Origin: Chelatococcus asaccharovorans
GTDB taxonomy: Bacteria; Pseudomonadota; Alphaproteobacteria; Rhizobiales; Beijerinckiaceae
Assembly (NCBI RefSeq): GCF_003201475.1
Contig: NZ_QJJK01000009.1
Coordinates: 186,001 to 250,000 of the forward strand
DNA length: 64,000 bases
Direction of reading: 5' to 3'
Shown: positions 9,300-16,567 of the stretch, in pieces
Layout: the number at the start of each line of letters is the position of its first letter
How positions within the stretch are numbered: position 1 is the stretch's first letter
Notes under the pieces: model-generated
What the model was told of the DNA's origin: nothing
Database searches by the model: none
What the model saw: the letters and a program-made list of their open reading frames with translations, nothing else
Translations under genes and position numbers: made by a program

Positions 9300-10220
9300 A
9301 TGGCGACTGACACAGGCGTAGACTCAGCGCGAAATAATCTTTTCGCTGTCGAATCCTTTGAAAAGGGCCTTGGCGAGGTCGTTCTCAATCAGATTGCCAG
9401 GTCGTCACGTTCCGGCTTGTCGATGTCCCTGAATGACATCGAGGATTTGGCGACGGCACGCGAGCGCGGTGTCGAGCTGATAACGAAGAGCTTTGACAGA
9501 TTGATCGATCTCGCGCACATGCGGCGGCGAAATTTGCTCAGATATAGCGACATAGCCTGGATCTCCCTCGGAACGAATTGCCTAAGCCGCACAGTGCCGA
9601 CGCGGTGGGGCCTGAAGCCATCTGCGAAGCTCGGTGAGAAGAGCCACCCCTTTGATTTATCGGTTCATCCCCTTCTGGCGATCGAGAGCGCCCTGAAGAC
9701 CAATTTCGAAAAGTACCTCGAGCCATCCCTGCTCGCATTTGATAAGCGGCGCAATTTCTGCGTCAACACTGAGCTGAGGGTGAGTTTCAATCACGAGACC
9801 GGAGAGGAGTATCCAAAGGACAATTTCTCGAAATTGATTGATATATATAGATCAAGAATTGACAATCTGTGGAACACGATTGATACGGCCGAGCGAGCTG
9901 TGTTCATTTCACATACGAAATCAGCCGACAAGCACGCGCTGCGCGTATTGAGGAGGATTTTTGAATTTCTGTCGGCACGCCGTGAGGGCAAGGAATCGTT
10001 GTTTATTGTCTGGAACAGCTATGTTGATGGTGTGGGAAGTCCTTACGAAGAGGACTTAGGCCCTCATGCTCGCGTTATTAATATCCCTTTTCCTTATCAG
10101 AGCTACGTTTGGCATATGCCTGAACATTATTTTTCCGAGAAGGGCTATGAATTCGAGCGTCAAGGCGTCTCCCAGATAAAATCCTTCGTAGACAGTCGCT
10201 TGGCGAAATCGCCAGAATGA
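9300..10220 (+). CDS. DUF1796 putative papain-like cysteine peptidase
   Basis: A 306-residue protein whose middle part fits the DUF1796 family: WISLGTNCLSRTVPTRWGL (about 87-105, with the putative catalytic Cys), KSHPFDLSVHP (about 113-123), then FNHETGEEYP and FISHTKSADKHALR. Family members are usually found in surface-polysaccharide loci and their substrates are unknown. There is no signal peptide, so it is likely cytosolic. GGGGAGG lies about nine bases before the ATG. The gene is visibly AT-richer than the flanking chromosome, suggesting transfer. It opens the glycan island. Confidence 0.7.
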   Translation: MATDTGVDSARNNLFAVESFEKGLGEVVLNQIARSSRSGLSMSLNDIEDLATARERGVELITKSFDRLIDLAHMRRRNLLRYSDIAWISLGTNCLSRTVPTRWGLKPSAKLGEKSHPFDLSVHPLLAIESALKTNFEKYLEPSLLAFDKRRNFCVNTELRVSFNHETGEEYPKDNFSKLIDIYRSRIDNLWNTIDTAERAVFISHTKSADKHALRVLRRIFEFLSARREGKESLFIVWNSYVDGVGSPYEEDLGPHARVINIPFPYQSYVWHMPEHYFSEKGYEFERQGVSQIKSFVDSRLAKSPE

Positions 10221-10556
10221 GAGATCAGCCCTCCGGGCGTCTTCGTCAGCCTCTAACAAATTTAGAGCATAATCCGACCGGAGTGAAACGAGGATCGATA
10301 AGCTTATGCTTGAAATAAAAGAGGATAGAGCGCCGATCTGATGCAATCAGGTCGAAACGCGCTCTGGAGCCTCAGTGGGCCCGGCCTTCATTTGCCGGTG
10401 AAGGCCGGCGGTCTCAAGATCCTCCGATGACGAGCGACAGTGTTTCCACCAAGAAAAGGCGCGTTTCGCTCTTCTTTCCGTTGCCTGTCTCATAAATTCG
10501 GTGAATGATCGCAGTGCGTGGTACGCATGGATACGAGCTATGAGGAGGAACGGCCG
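10221..10556 (+). other. Intergenic region with one copy of a dispersed repeat
   Basis: The spacer between the DUF1796 gene and the methyltransferase contains the 105-bp repeat at 10263-10365, followed by about 190 bp that should hold the methyltransferase promoter. No other gene is seen. Confidence 0.6.
10263..10365 (+). repeat. 105-bp dispersed intergenic repeat, copy 1
   Basis: It begins TTAGAGCATAATCCGACCGG and ends AAACGCGCTCTG. An almost identical copy in opposite orientation lies at 14475-14579. It contains several internal hairpins (AGCTTATGCTT, GATCTGATGCAATCAGGTC). This resembles the AGAGCATAAT...CGCTCT family of intergenic repeats common in Hyphomicrobiales. Confidence 0.85.
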
Positions 10557-11300
10557 ATGAGTTCTGCAGCGGATACTGTTCCGGTCAAGGTTGATATCGA
10601 TCGGCTGGCGGCTGAAGCCGTCAGCCGGTTGGGGCCGCCAACGAAAAAACTCGTATCGAGACTGACGCCCGTCGCGCCCATCCCCGGTGAGGGTGGACGG
10701 GAGGCGATGAAGCGCATTCCCGAGATGCACATCGACGACTTCTACGTGCACGAACAGCGGTTCACCAGTTTCAAGCTGATCTCGGCCTATGCCGCCATGC
10801 CTTTCGTGTCGCTGAAGGGGGACTTCGCGGAGTTCGGCGTGTTTAAGGGGCGTTGCGCTCGCTTCATCACCCAGTTCGTACCGAAGGGGCGGCGGTTCCA
10901 TCTCTTCGACAGCTTCGAGGGGCTACCTGAAGCGTGGGCGGGCGCGTGGGCGAAAGGTCACTTCGACCTCAAGGGCAATGTCCCCAAGCTCGATCCGGAG
11001 GTCTGTCGCGTCTACAAGGGGTGGTTCAAGGATACGGTTCCGATCTTCGCGCAGGCGCATGAGAACCCGTTGAGCTTCATTCATATGGATGCCGATCTTT
11101 ATAGCTCGACGATCGACGTTCTCTACCCGATCAACACGTTAATCGTGCCGGGCACGATCATCTTGTTCGACGAATATGTGATGAACAAGGAGGAGGACGA
11201 ACACCGCGCCCTTATGGATTGGGCTAAGGAGTATGATCGTTCCTTCGAGTATCTGTTCAAAACGCGGTGGGTACAGGTCGCGATCCGGATCACAAAATAG
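10557..11300 (+). CDS. TylF/MycF-family SAM-dependent O-methyltransferase
   Basis: A 247-residue class I methyltransferase of the TylF (macrocin O-methyltransferase-like) family, which methylates sugar hydroxyls. Family features are GDFAEFGVFKGRCARFI (SAM-binding G-rich loop, about 95-112), FHLFDSFEGLPE (about 122-133), FIHMDADLYSSTIDVL and IVPGTIILFDEYVMNKEEDE, with acidic metal and SAM ligands. The ATG at 10557 has AGGAGG at ideal spacing. Upstream in-frame GTG/ATG codons lack one. Its position in the island suggests methylation of a surface glycan. Confidence 0.8.
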   Translation: MSSAADTVPVKVDIDRLAAEAVSRLGPPTKKLVSRLTPVAPIPGEGGREAMKRIPEMHIDDFYVHEQRFTSFKLISAYAAMPFVSLKGDFAEFGVFKGRCARFITQFVPKGRRFHLFDSFEGLPEAWAGAWAKGHFDLKGNVPKLDPEVCRVYKGWFKDTVPIFAQAHENPLSFIHMDADLYSSTIDVLYPINTLIVPGTIILFDEYVMNKEEDEHRALMDWAKEYDRSFEYLFKTRWVQVAIRITK

Positions 11301-11757
11301 GTCAGTCCATCCCGCTGGAGCGGTCTGGCGATCGCGCGGATCGCATAGTCCCACCAAGCGAAGGGTTCGGCGGGGCTTGTCCGCGCCGGCCGTCGCCATC
11401 GCTCCGCAGTCATCCGACCGGATCGTGCCGCCGCGCTGAGCGACGCATTGCGCGATCGGCGCGACCTCTCCGGCCTCCGGCGGGGTCGCACAGCCGGCGA
11501 TCGGATACGCCCCCCGTTCAGGCCTGCAGGGCACGTCCCATCGCTGCACGCTTCGCGTTCCTTCGACAGCATCGATCCTTTATCCCCCTGAAGACCTGCA
11601 GCCGACCGTCGATGCGGGGCGCCCCGCTGGTTGCGCTCTGGCAATGGCCCGGATCCGGCGGCGGCACGCGTCTTGCTTCAGCTTGTCGCGGCCAATCCTG
11701 CGGCGTCCTGCCGCTGGAGCCGTGTCACGGGAATGTCAAAAAAACTTCATAAGCTTA
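11301..11757 (+). other. Intergenic region, no gene recognised
   Basis: About 450 bp of high-GC DNA after the methyltransferase. Open frames on both strands have no protein-like composition. No hairpin-plus-T terminator stands out. Confidence 0.5.
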
Positions 11758-12033
11758 ATGAACCAGGCCTCTGGAGCGGAGCAGAACGTGAGCGTATGTT
11801 TAAGCGCGACTGGTGCGAGGGTCGAATTTCGGCATGACGATGGTCACTCAGTAATTGTGGACGTTCACAGTGAGCAAGCGGCACGTGAAATTGCGCGCGC
11901 CGACGAAATGCACAAGGTGCTTCAGGAGATCGTGAACTGGGCCGATATCATGGGTCTCGATCCGGCGGAAATCGCGCGCGGACGCGCGTTACTCGAAGAA
12001 CTCGGAGGAGTGATCCCCGACACCGCGCGCTGA
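11758..12033 (+). CDS. Small hypothetical protein
   Basis: Up to 91 residues, soluble. After a variable start it reads VEFRHDDGHSVIVDVHSEQA, then REIARADEMHKVLQEI and GLDPAEIARGRALLEELGG, giving a beta hairpin followed by two amphipathic helices. I do not recognise the family. The ATG at 11758 has no ribosome-binding site. A GTG at 11788 is preceded by GGAGCGGAG and is an equally likely start, giving 81 residues. Protein-like composition and codon bias make it probably real. Confidence 0.5.
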   Translation: MNQASGAEQNVSVCLSATGARVEFRHDDGHSVIVDVHSEQAAREIARADEMHKVLQEIVNWADIMGLDPAEIARGRALLEELGGVIPDTAR

Positions 12034-12051
12034 CTCTGGCTGCCTGACGAT

Positions 12052-12128
12052 CTAGTGGTTCGACTCTGACATTTGCATCCGTCCGATACCACCCTTGGAG
12101 CAAATGTCGGAGTCAAGAGAACCACTAG
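12052..12128. repeat. Palindromic element with CTAGTGG ends, copy A
   Basis: About 77 bp. The left arm CTAGTGGTTCGACTCTGACA is matched by a near-perfect inverted right arm ending GAGTCAAGAGAACCACTAG, and GCAAATGTC / GACATTTGC lie inside. It could form a long cruciform or RNA hairpin. It carries no coding capacity. Confidence 0.8.
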
Positions 12129-12141
12129 CAAGTTATTGGTT

Positions 12142-12220
12142 CTAGTGGAGCTTTTGAATTTGACATTTGATCTGGAGCTTGATGTCAGGTGGGACTCAAA
12201 TGTCAAATTCGCTCCACTAG
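12142..12220. repeat. Palindromic element with CTAGTGG ends, copy B
   Basis: About 79 bp and 13 bp from copy A. Ends are CTAGTGGAGC and GCTCCACTAG. The inner arms GAATTTGACATTTGA and TCAAATGTCAAATTC are exactly inverted. It shares the CTAGTGG ends and the GACATTTG core with copy A but not the rest, so the two are related members of one family rather than a recent duplication. Confidence 0.8.
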
Positions 12221-12310
12221 CGAGCAGGCGCAGCAGGCCGAAACGACCGTAAATTTGACATTCTGCTGCTCTTCTTTGATCAGCCACGCTGACTCAGAGG
12301 GGAATGGTTC

Positions 12311-13105
12311 GTGCTGAGATCTGCCAAGCTCTGTGCCGTGCTGCTGGGCGTGTTGCTGGGTTCAAGCCTCTTGGCGGAGGGCTGGGCAGGTGAGGCGCCG
12401 CTGTTCGTGGCGCATCGCGGGCAATCCGGAACAGCGCCGGAGAATACGATCCAAGCCTTCGAAGAAGCGGTCGCAGGCGGCGCTCGCGCGATTGAAACGG
12501 ATGTGCGGATCACGGCCGACGGCGTCCCAATCCTTCTCCACGACAAGGATGTATCTCGTGTCACGACCGGGCAGGGGAACGTCGACAACCTGACGTTGAA
12601 GCAGATAGCGGAGCTTCAACTCAGGAGGGGAGCCCTCCAGATCCCAGATGCTCGGATACCGTCCTTTGCCGATTTCATACAATTCCTGTCAAAACACCCA
12701 TCAGTCCAGGCCTATGTCGAAATCAAGGGATATCGCAATCAACGGGATATCGACCTGATTTTAAGCGATATCGGACAATGTTCCTCCTGCAATCTTCGTC
12801 TTTCGAGCTTCAGGCTTGGCGATCTTGCCTATGTTCGAAAGAGAAACAAAACGATTCCGCTTGATTATATCGTAAGTAAAATCAACGATAGCGAAGCTAT
12901 GGTGGAACAGATGGCGTCGTTGGGCGGCGATACGTCCATTCTGGCTTACTATAAAGAGCTTCTGGCCAATGGCGATACTGTCGCACGCCTGCGGAGAGCC
13001 GGCATCAAGGTGGGAGCCTGGACTGTTCCCGACCGTTCCATTGCTGACGAACTGGTGGCGATGGGCGTTTCGCCGATCATTGCGGATAAGCCGCTTGCGC
13101 CGTAA
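12311..13105 (+). CDS. Periplasmic glycerophosphodiester phosphodiesterase
   Basis: The 264-residue GDPD hydrolyses glycerophosphodiesters to glycerol-3-phosphate plus an alcohol. A signal peptide (residues 1-26, LLGVLLGSSLLAEGWA) is followed by FVAHRGQSGTAPENT (His 35, Arg 36), IETDVRITADG (Glu 62, Asp 64) and PILLHDKDVSR (His 78), the catalytic and metal residues of the family. A C-terminal GAWTVPDRSIADELVAMGV also fits. The start is GTG with GAGGGGA about nine bases upstream. Near the CDP-glycerol cassette it could cleave phosphoglycerol from lipids or glycans and return glycerol-3-phosphate. Confidence 0.85.
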   Translation: MLRSAKLCAVLLGVLLGSSLLAEGWAGEAPLFVAHRGQSGTAPENTIQAFEEAVAGGARAIETDVRITADGVPILLHDKDVSRVTTGQGNVDNLTLKQIAELQLRRGALQIPDARIPSFADFIQFLSKHPSVQAYVEIKGYRNQRDIDLILSDIGQCSSCNLRLSSFRLGDLAYVRKRNKTIPLDYIVSKINDSEAMVEQMASLGGDTSILAYYKELLANGDTVARLRRAGIKVGAWTVPDRSIADELVAMGVSPIIADKPLAP

Positions 13106-13129
13106 GTGAATTTGCTTGTCTATAGTGGC

Positions 13130-14323
13130 ATGGAGCTAATCCCCAATAGACGGCGTGGCGCGCGGGGTTTGATTGTCGCCTTTGCCTGTTTGTTCCCGAC
13201 CTGTTTTCTATTGCAGCCGGCGTTGCGCGCGGATCCCCTGCCATCACGGCTGGCGCTCGTGCTGCGCGGAGAAGCGACAACCGTCTTTCACCGCCGCAGC
13301 CAGGCCTGTGACAAGACTGACATCCCCGATGCGCCTCTGCGTGCTTTCAGACGTCAGGACGGAATGGTGGTCGCGCTGGGCATGCACTATGTGAACAGGG
13401 CGCTGATCGGGCCATCTTTGCAGTCTCTCACACTGGATTGCTCCGTAGTCATGCCGAGCGCGCTTAATCCGGACCCCGCGGCCTACAACGACAAGCGTTG
13501 GTTGACCGCCACCTGGACCGACGATGGACAGCATATCGCGGCATTGGTGCATGATGAATTTCAAGCCAACACGCACGCCGGCCGATGTGCCTACCGCGAG
13601 TATCGGAAATGCTGGTTTAATACGATCTTAGCCGCCCGATCCTCCGACGGCGGCCTTTCGTTTGAAAGCGGGGATCCACCTGTCGTGGTTGCCGCCTTCC
13701 CCTTTGCCCAGGATGTGGGGCAAGGACGGCATCGCGGCTTTTTCAATCCCTCCAATATCGTCCGGGACGGGTCCTCTTATTACTTTTTCGCTGCGACGAC
13801 CGGATGGGAGGGGATGGGATACGGGGCTTGCCTGTTTCGGACAGACAATCCGTTTGACGAAACCTCATGGCGCGCGTGGAATGGCCGGGCGTTTGCAGCC
13901 CGCTTTGGCGACCCGTACCGCGGTCTTGGTTCCGCTGCGCCCTGCAAGGTCATACAGCCATTCTCCGACCCGGTCGGGGCCGTCGTTCGGCATAGGCCCA
14001 GCGGGCGGTGGATCGCGGTCTTCCAAAGCCCTGGAGGACGACCTTCCAGCCCTGCACCCGGAATTTATTACAGCACCTCGACCAATCTTCTGGAGTGGAC
14101 GGATCTGAAGCTGCTCTTGCCCGGCCCCACGCTCTACAACGGCCCCTGCGCCGGCTCAAAGCTTTTGGCCTATCCCTCGGCAGTCGATCCCGACGCCGAG
14201 GGACGCAACTTCGACAATGTTGGAAACAGGTTCTTCTTATTCTTCACGGAGATCGGCGCAGCGGATTGCGCGATAGGCTTTGATCGGGATCTGAAGCGCA
14301 TCGCGGTCGAGATCCACAACTAG
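13130..14323 (+). CDS. Secreted propeller-like protein of unknown function
   Basis: The ATG start gives 397 residues (a GTG eight codons upstream, directly after the GDPD stop, is possible). The signal peptide is RGLIVAFACLFPTCFLLQPALRA. The body has repeating beta-rich segments with Trp/Asp patterns (WLTATWTDDGQHIAALVHDE, AARSSDGGLSFESG, PSNIVRDGSSYYFFAATTGW, YYSTSTNLLEWTDLK), which suggest a five-bladed beta-propeller as in GH43/GH68-type enzymes or sialidase-like proteins. Eight or so Cys could form disulfides. Catalytic residues cannot be assigned. It follows the GDPD by 24 bp and is probably cotranscribed with it. Confidence 0.65.
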   Translation: MELIPNRRRGARGLIVAFACLFPTCFLLQPALRADPLPSRLALVLRGEATTVFHRRSQACDKTDIPDAPLRAFRRQDGMVVALGMHYVNRALIGPSLQSLTLDCSVVMPSALNPDPAAYNDKRWLTATWTDDGQHIAALVHDEFQANTHAGRCAYREYRKCWFNTILAARSSDGGLSFESGDPPVVVAAFPFAQDVGQGRHRGFFNPSNIVRDGSSYYFFAATTGWEGMGYGACLFRTDNPFDETSWRAWNGRAFAARFGDPYRGLGSAAPCKVIQPFSDPVGAVVRHRPSGRWIAVFQSPGGRPSSPAPGIYYSTSTNLLEWTDLKLLLPGPTLYNGPCAGSKLLAYPSAVDPDAEGRNFDNVGNRFFLFFTEIGAADCAIGFDRDLKRIAVEIHN

Positions 14324-14361
14324 GACCAATCGACATTCAAGAATTGCCCAAGAGATACCAC

Positions 14362-14445
14362 TGTCATCACCGGGCTTGTCCCGGTGATCCCGACCAGAAA
14401 GGCGCCTCAATTCATCGGGATGGCCGGGACGAGCCCGGCCATGAC
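14362..14445. repeat. Inverted pair of short palindromic units (possible terminator)
   Basis: TGTCATCACCGGGCTTGTCC and, inverted about 50 bp away, CGTCATGGCCGGGCTCGTCC. Each unit folds into its own hairpin (CACCGGG..CCCGGTG, GGCCGGG..CCCGGCC). It lies between convergent genes and may end transcription from both sides. Confidence 0.6.
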
Positions 14446-14474
14446 GGCCGAGAGCGCTGAATGTCGAATGAACC

Positions 14475-14579
14475 TAGAGCGCGTTTCGATCTGATTGCAT
14501 CAGATCGGCGCTCTAACCTCGTTTATTTCAAGCATAATCTTATCGATCCTCGTTTCACTCCGGTCGGATTATGCTCTAA
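14475..14579 (-). repeat. 105-bp dispersed intergenic repeat, copy 2
   Basis: On the minus strand it matches the copy at 10263-10365 almost base for base, with only scattered differences such as GATAAGATTATG versus GATAAGCTTATG. It lies just downstream of the licD-type gene. The two inverted copies enclose the methyltransferase, small ORF, GDPD and propeller genes. Confidence 0.85.
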
Positions 14580-14603
14580 GCGTCTTGACGCGATCGGGCA
14601 ACC

Positions 14604-16139
14604 TCACACCTCAAGGGTTTTGGAGCCGATGATGCGCAAGGGGGTTTGCCAGGTCGGCCCATATCGCTCGGAGAGAAAGCCATCAACCGATGCCGGAGCT
14701 GCAAAGCTTTCGCCATAGAGCTCGATCGAGCCGAAAGGCAAAACGACATGGGCGGGAACGTCGCGTATCTTCAGTTCCTGCATATACATCCCCACGCGCT
14801 CCGGGCCTCGCCGGATAATCGGAAATGCATCCACGAGTCGTTTGTTTTTGGGAGCCCTGATCTTCAAGAACTGGTAGCCCGTGGTAATGCCGGCATCGAC
14901 GCCCTGCTTCTGCAAGGTCGCGACAATCGCCTGGAGCTCTTCTTCGACGCCCTCATCCCCGTGGGATTTCAGCGGGAAGGCCATGTCCACATCATCGTCA
15001 TGCGGAATAAAGCCTTTCTCTCGCACCGCGCCGAGGAACGTTCCGTAGCATATGGCGGCTTGATATCCGATGCCGTCGAGGATCTCTTCGATCTCCTTCA
15101 TTGATCGAACAAAGGATTGCGGGTCTGACAGAAGCGCGGATCCGCTCATCCCGTGGGCGCGAAACATGATCGGCATGGCGGTGCGGGTCAGGCCCGTTGC
15201 CTTATAGGCGGTATTGACGGTCTCTTCGACGAAGCGGGTGCAGGCTGTATCGGCAAGGAGACGATCATGATCCTTTATATGAGCTAGCTTGACCGTGTGA
15301 TGTTCCGTAAGGATCGAGGCGAACATCCAGGACATGGCCGACAGCTCGACCGGCAGATTCATATCAATATTCGCGGCTTTTGGGCGTGGAAGCAACCAAT
15401 CGAAAAGCAGGTATGACTGCTTCAGTGTCGAGACCAGATCTTTCGTGGCCAAAGGCTGATGGATCGCATCGAGCCCCGCAAGCGTGGCGATCCGTGCATC
15501 CGTGAGATCGCGCTCGGAAAAACTGGCGCCCTGCAACGCCTGCTCCACACGCGTTGTCAATGTCGTGGCGGTGCCTATAAACTCAAGCAGGGCCCGGGAG
15601 CTGCCATTTCTGCTGGCGACAGGAAGCCGGTAGCAGTGAGACACGAATGCTTCGATATGCTGCTTGAATCGGGCGATTTGGTCGTTGAAGCGTGTCGCTG
15701 AAAGATTATCGTAGGTCCAGGCGATACCGTCTTTGTCCATGAGCTCGACAATCAGGCCGTAAGCACGTCCGCACCAGACGCCGAGGCGATTACCGACCGT
15801 AATTTCATCGATCTGGACCGGCTTGGAGAACGTGACTTCCCACCAGGGGCACAGCTCACTTGCGGTATGGATCGGGTTTCCCGTCAAAAGTCGCTCCGGA
15901 TCATGCGAGGACGCGTGTCGCGACGACATGCGGGCCTCCTCTACGAACGGCACGACGTCCTCAGGGCCGACGAGCGACAAGGATTCCAGATTGAGGATGC
16001 CGGTCCCCAACAGCTGCAAGCGGAGCTTCTTGCACGTGCGCATCGGAAAAAGGCGGAGGGGGGCCAATCCGAAGTGAACTAACCCTGGCATGCCCGCCAA
16101 GGCTAAGCGCTCTCTTGTTTGCCGCGAAACTTCAAACAT
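14604..16139 (-). CDS. LicD-family phosphotransferase with N-terminal discoidin-like region
   Basis: A 511-residue protein. The C-terminal ~150 residues form a LicD/fukutin-type nucleotidyltransferase-fold domain: ICYGTFLGAVREKGFIPHDD begins near residue 363 and is followed by the catalytic acidic cluster DDDVDMAF, then FLKIRAPKN and a closing RYGPTWQTPLR. LicD enzymes move phosphocholine or, in newer examples, phosphoglycerol from a CDP carrier onto glycans. The N-terminal part (about 60-160) looks like a discoidin or carbohydrate-binding sandwich (WWEVTFSKPVQIDEITVGNR, then CGRAYGLIVELMDKDG). GGGAG precedes the chosen ATG. It lies 13 bp after the cytidylyltransferase gene, so CDP-glycerol is the expected donor. 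Confidence 0.82.
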   Translation of the reverse strand: MFEVSRQTRERLALAGMPGLVHFGLAPLRLFPMRTCKKLRLQLLGTGILNLESLSLVGPEDVVPFVEEARMSSRHASSHDPERLLTGNPIHTASELCPWWEVTFSKPVQIDEITVGNRLGVWCGRAYGLIVELMDKDGIAWTYDNLSATRFNDQIARFKQHIEAFVSHCYRLPVASRNGSSRALLEFIGTATTLTTRVEQALQGASFSERDLTDARIATLAGLDAIHQPLATKDLVSTLKQSYLLFDWLLPRPKAANIDMNLPVELSAMSWMFASILTEHHTVKLAHIKDHDRLLADTACTRFVEETVNTAYKATGLTRTAMPIMFRAHGMSGSALLSDPQSFVRSMKEIEEILDGIGYQAAICYGTFLGAVREKGFIPHDDDVDMAFPLKSHGDEGVEEELQAIVATLQKQGVDAGITTGYQFLKIRAPKNKRLVDAFPIIRRGPERVGMYMQELKIRDVPAHVVLPFGSIELYGESFAAPASVDGFLSERYGPTWQTPLRIIGSKTLEV

Positions 16140-16152
16140 CGTGCCGGCTCCC

Positions 16153-16554
16153 TTAGACCGTATGGCGGGAAAACACTTCTGCCTTAATCTGCGTGGTCGA
16201 TATGTGAGGTGTTCTCGGCAAGTAAACAACTCGGCAAATGTCAGAGCAGAAATCAAACTTCCCGTGCCAATCGTCCCCCATGATCAGGGTTGACGCGTTA
16301 TATTTCTTGATATAATCGCGCTTCTCTTCAAGACTTTCTTCCCGGAAAACAAAGTCGACGCACCGTAAACTTGAAACAATTTTCATGCGCTCGTCTTCAG
16401 AATATATAGGTGCGGCGTTCTTTTTTGAGAGATTGAGCGCGTCGCTCGACACACCCACCACCAGATAGTCGCAGAGGGCCTTCGACCGCTCGAGGATCTT
16501 GATATGACCGATATGGAGCAGATCGAACGTTCCAAAAGTGATGCCGACATTCAT
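16153..16554 (-). CDS. Glycerol-3-phosphate cytidylyltransferase (TagD/Gct type)
   Basis: At 133 residues it has the normal length for this enzyme, which joins CTP and glycerol-3-phosphate to CDP-glycerol. The nucleotidyltransferase signature GTFDLLHIGHIKILERSK is at residues 7-24 (HIGH motif), with GDDWHGKFDF in the middle and RTPHISTTQIK, containing the IST(T/S) motif, near the end. The start is the ATG immediately before NVGITFGTFD with AGAGG upstream. The frame is open further upstream but not family-like. It is the middle gene of the gpsA / cytidylyltransferase / licD cassette, spaced 13 bp on each side. Confidence 0.9.
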   Translation of the reverse strand: MNVGITFGTFDLLHIGHIKILERSKALCDYLVVGVSSDALNLSKKNAAPIYSEDERMKIVSSLRCVDFVFREESLEEKRDYIKKYNASTLIMGDDWHGKFDFCSDICRVVYLPRTPHISTTQIKAEVFSRHTV

Positions 16555-16567
16555 GTTGGCCGCCTCT

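Noticed and set aside
10263-14579. Composite transposon formed by the inverted 105-bp repeats
   Set aside because: No transposase or target duplication is seen, and the repeats match a dispersed non-mobile type. Only the possibility of inversion was kept.
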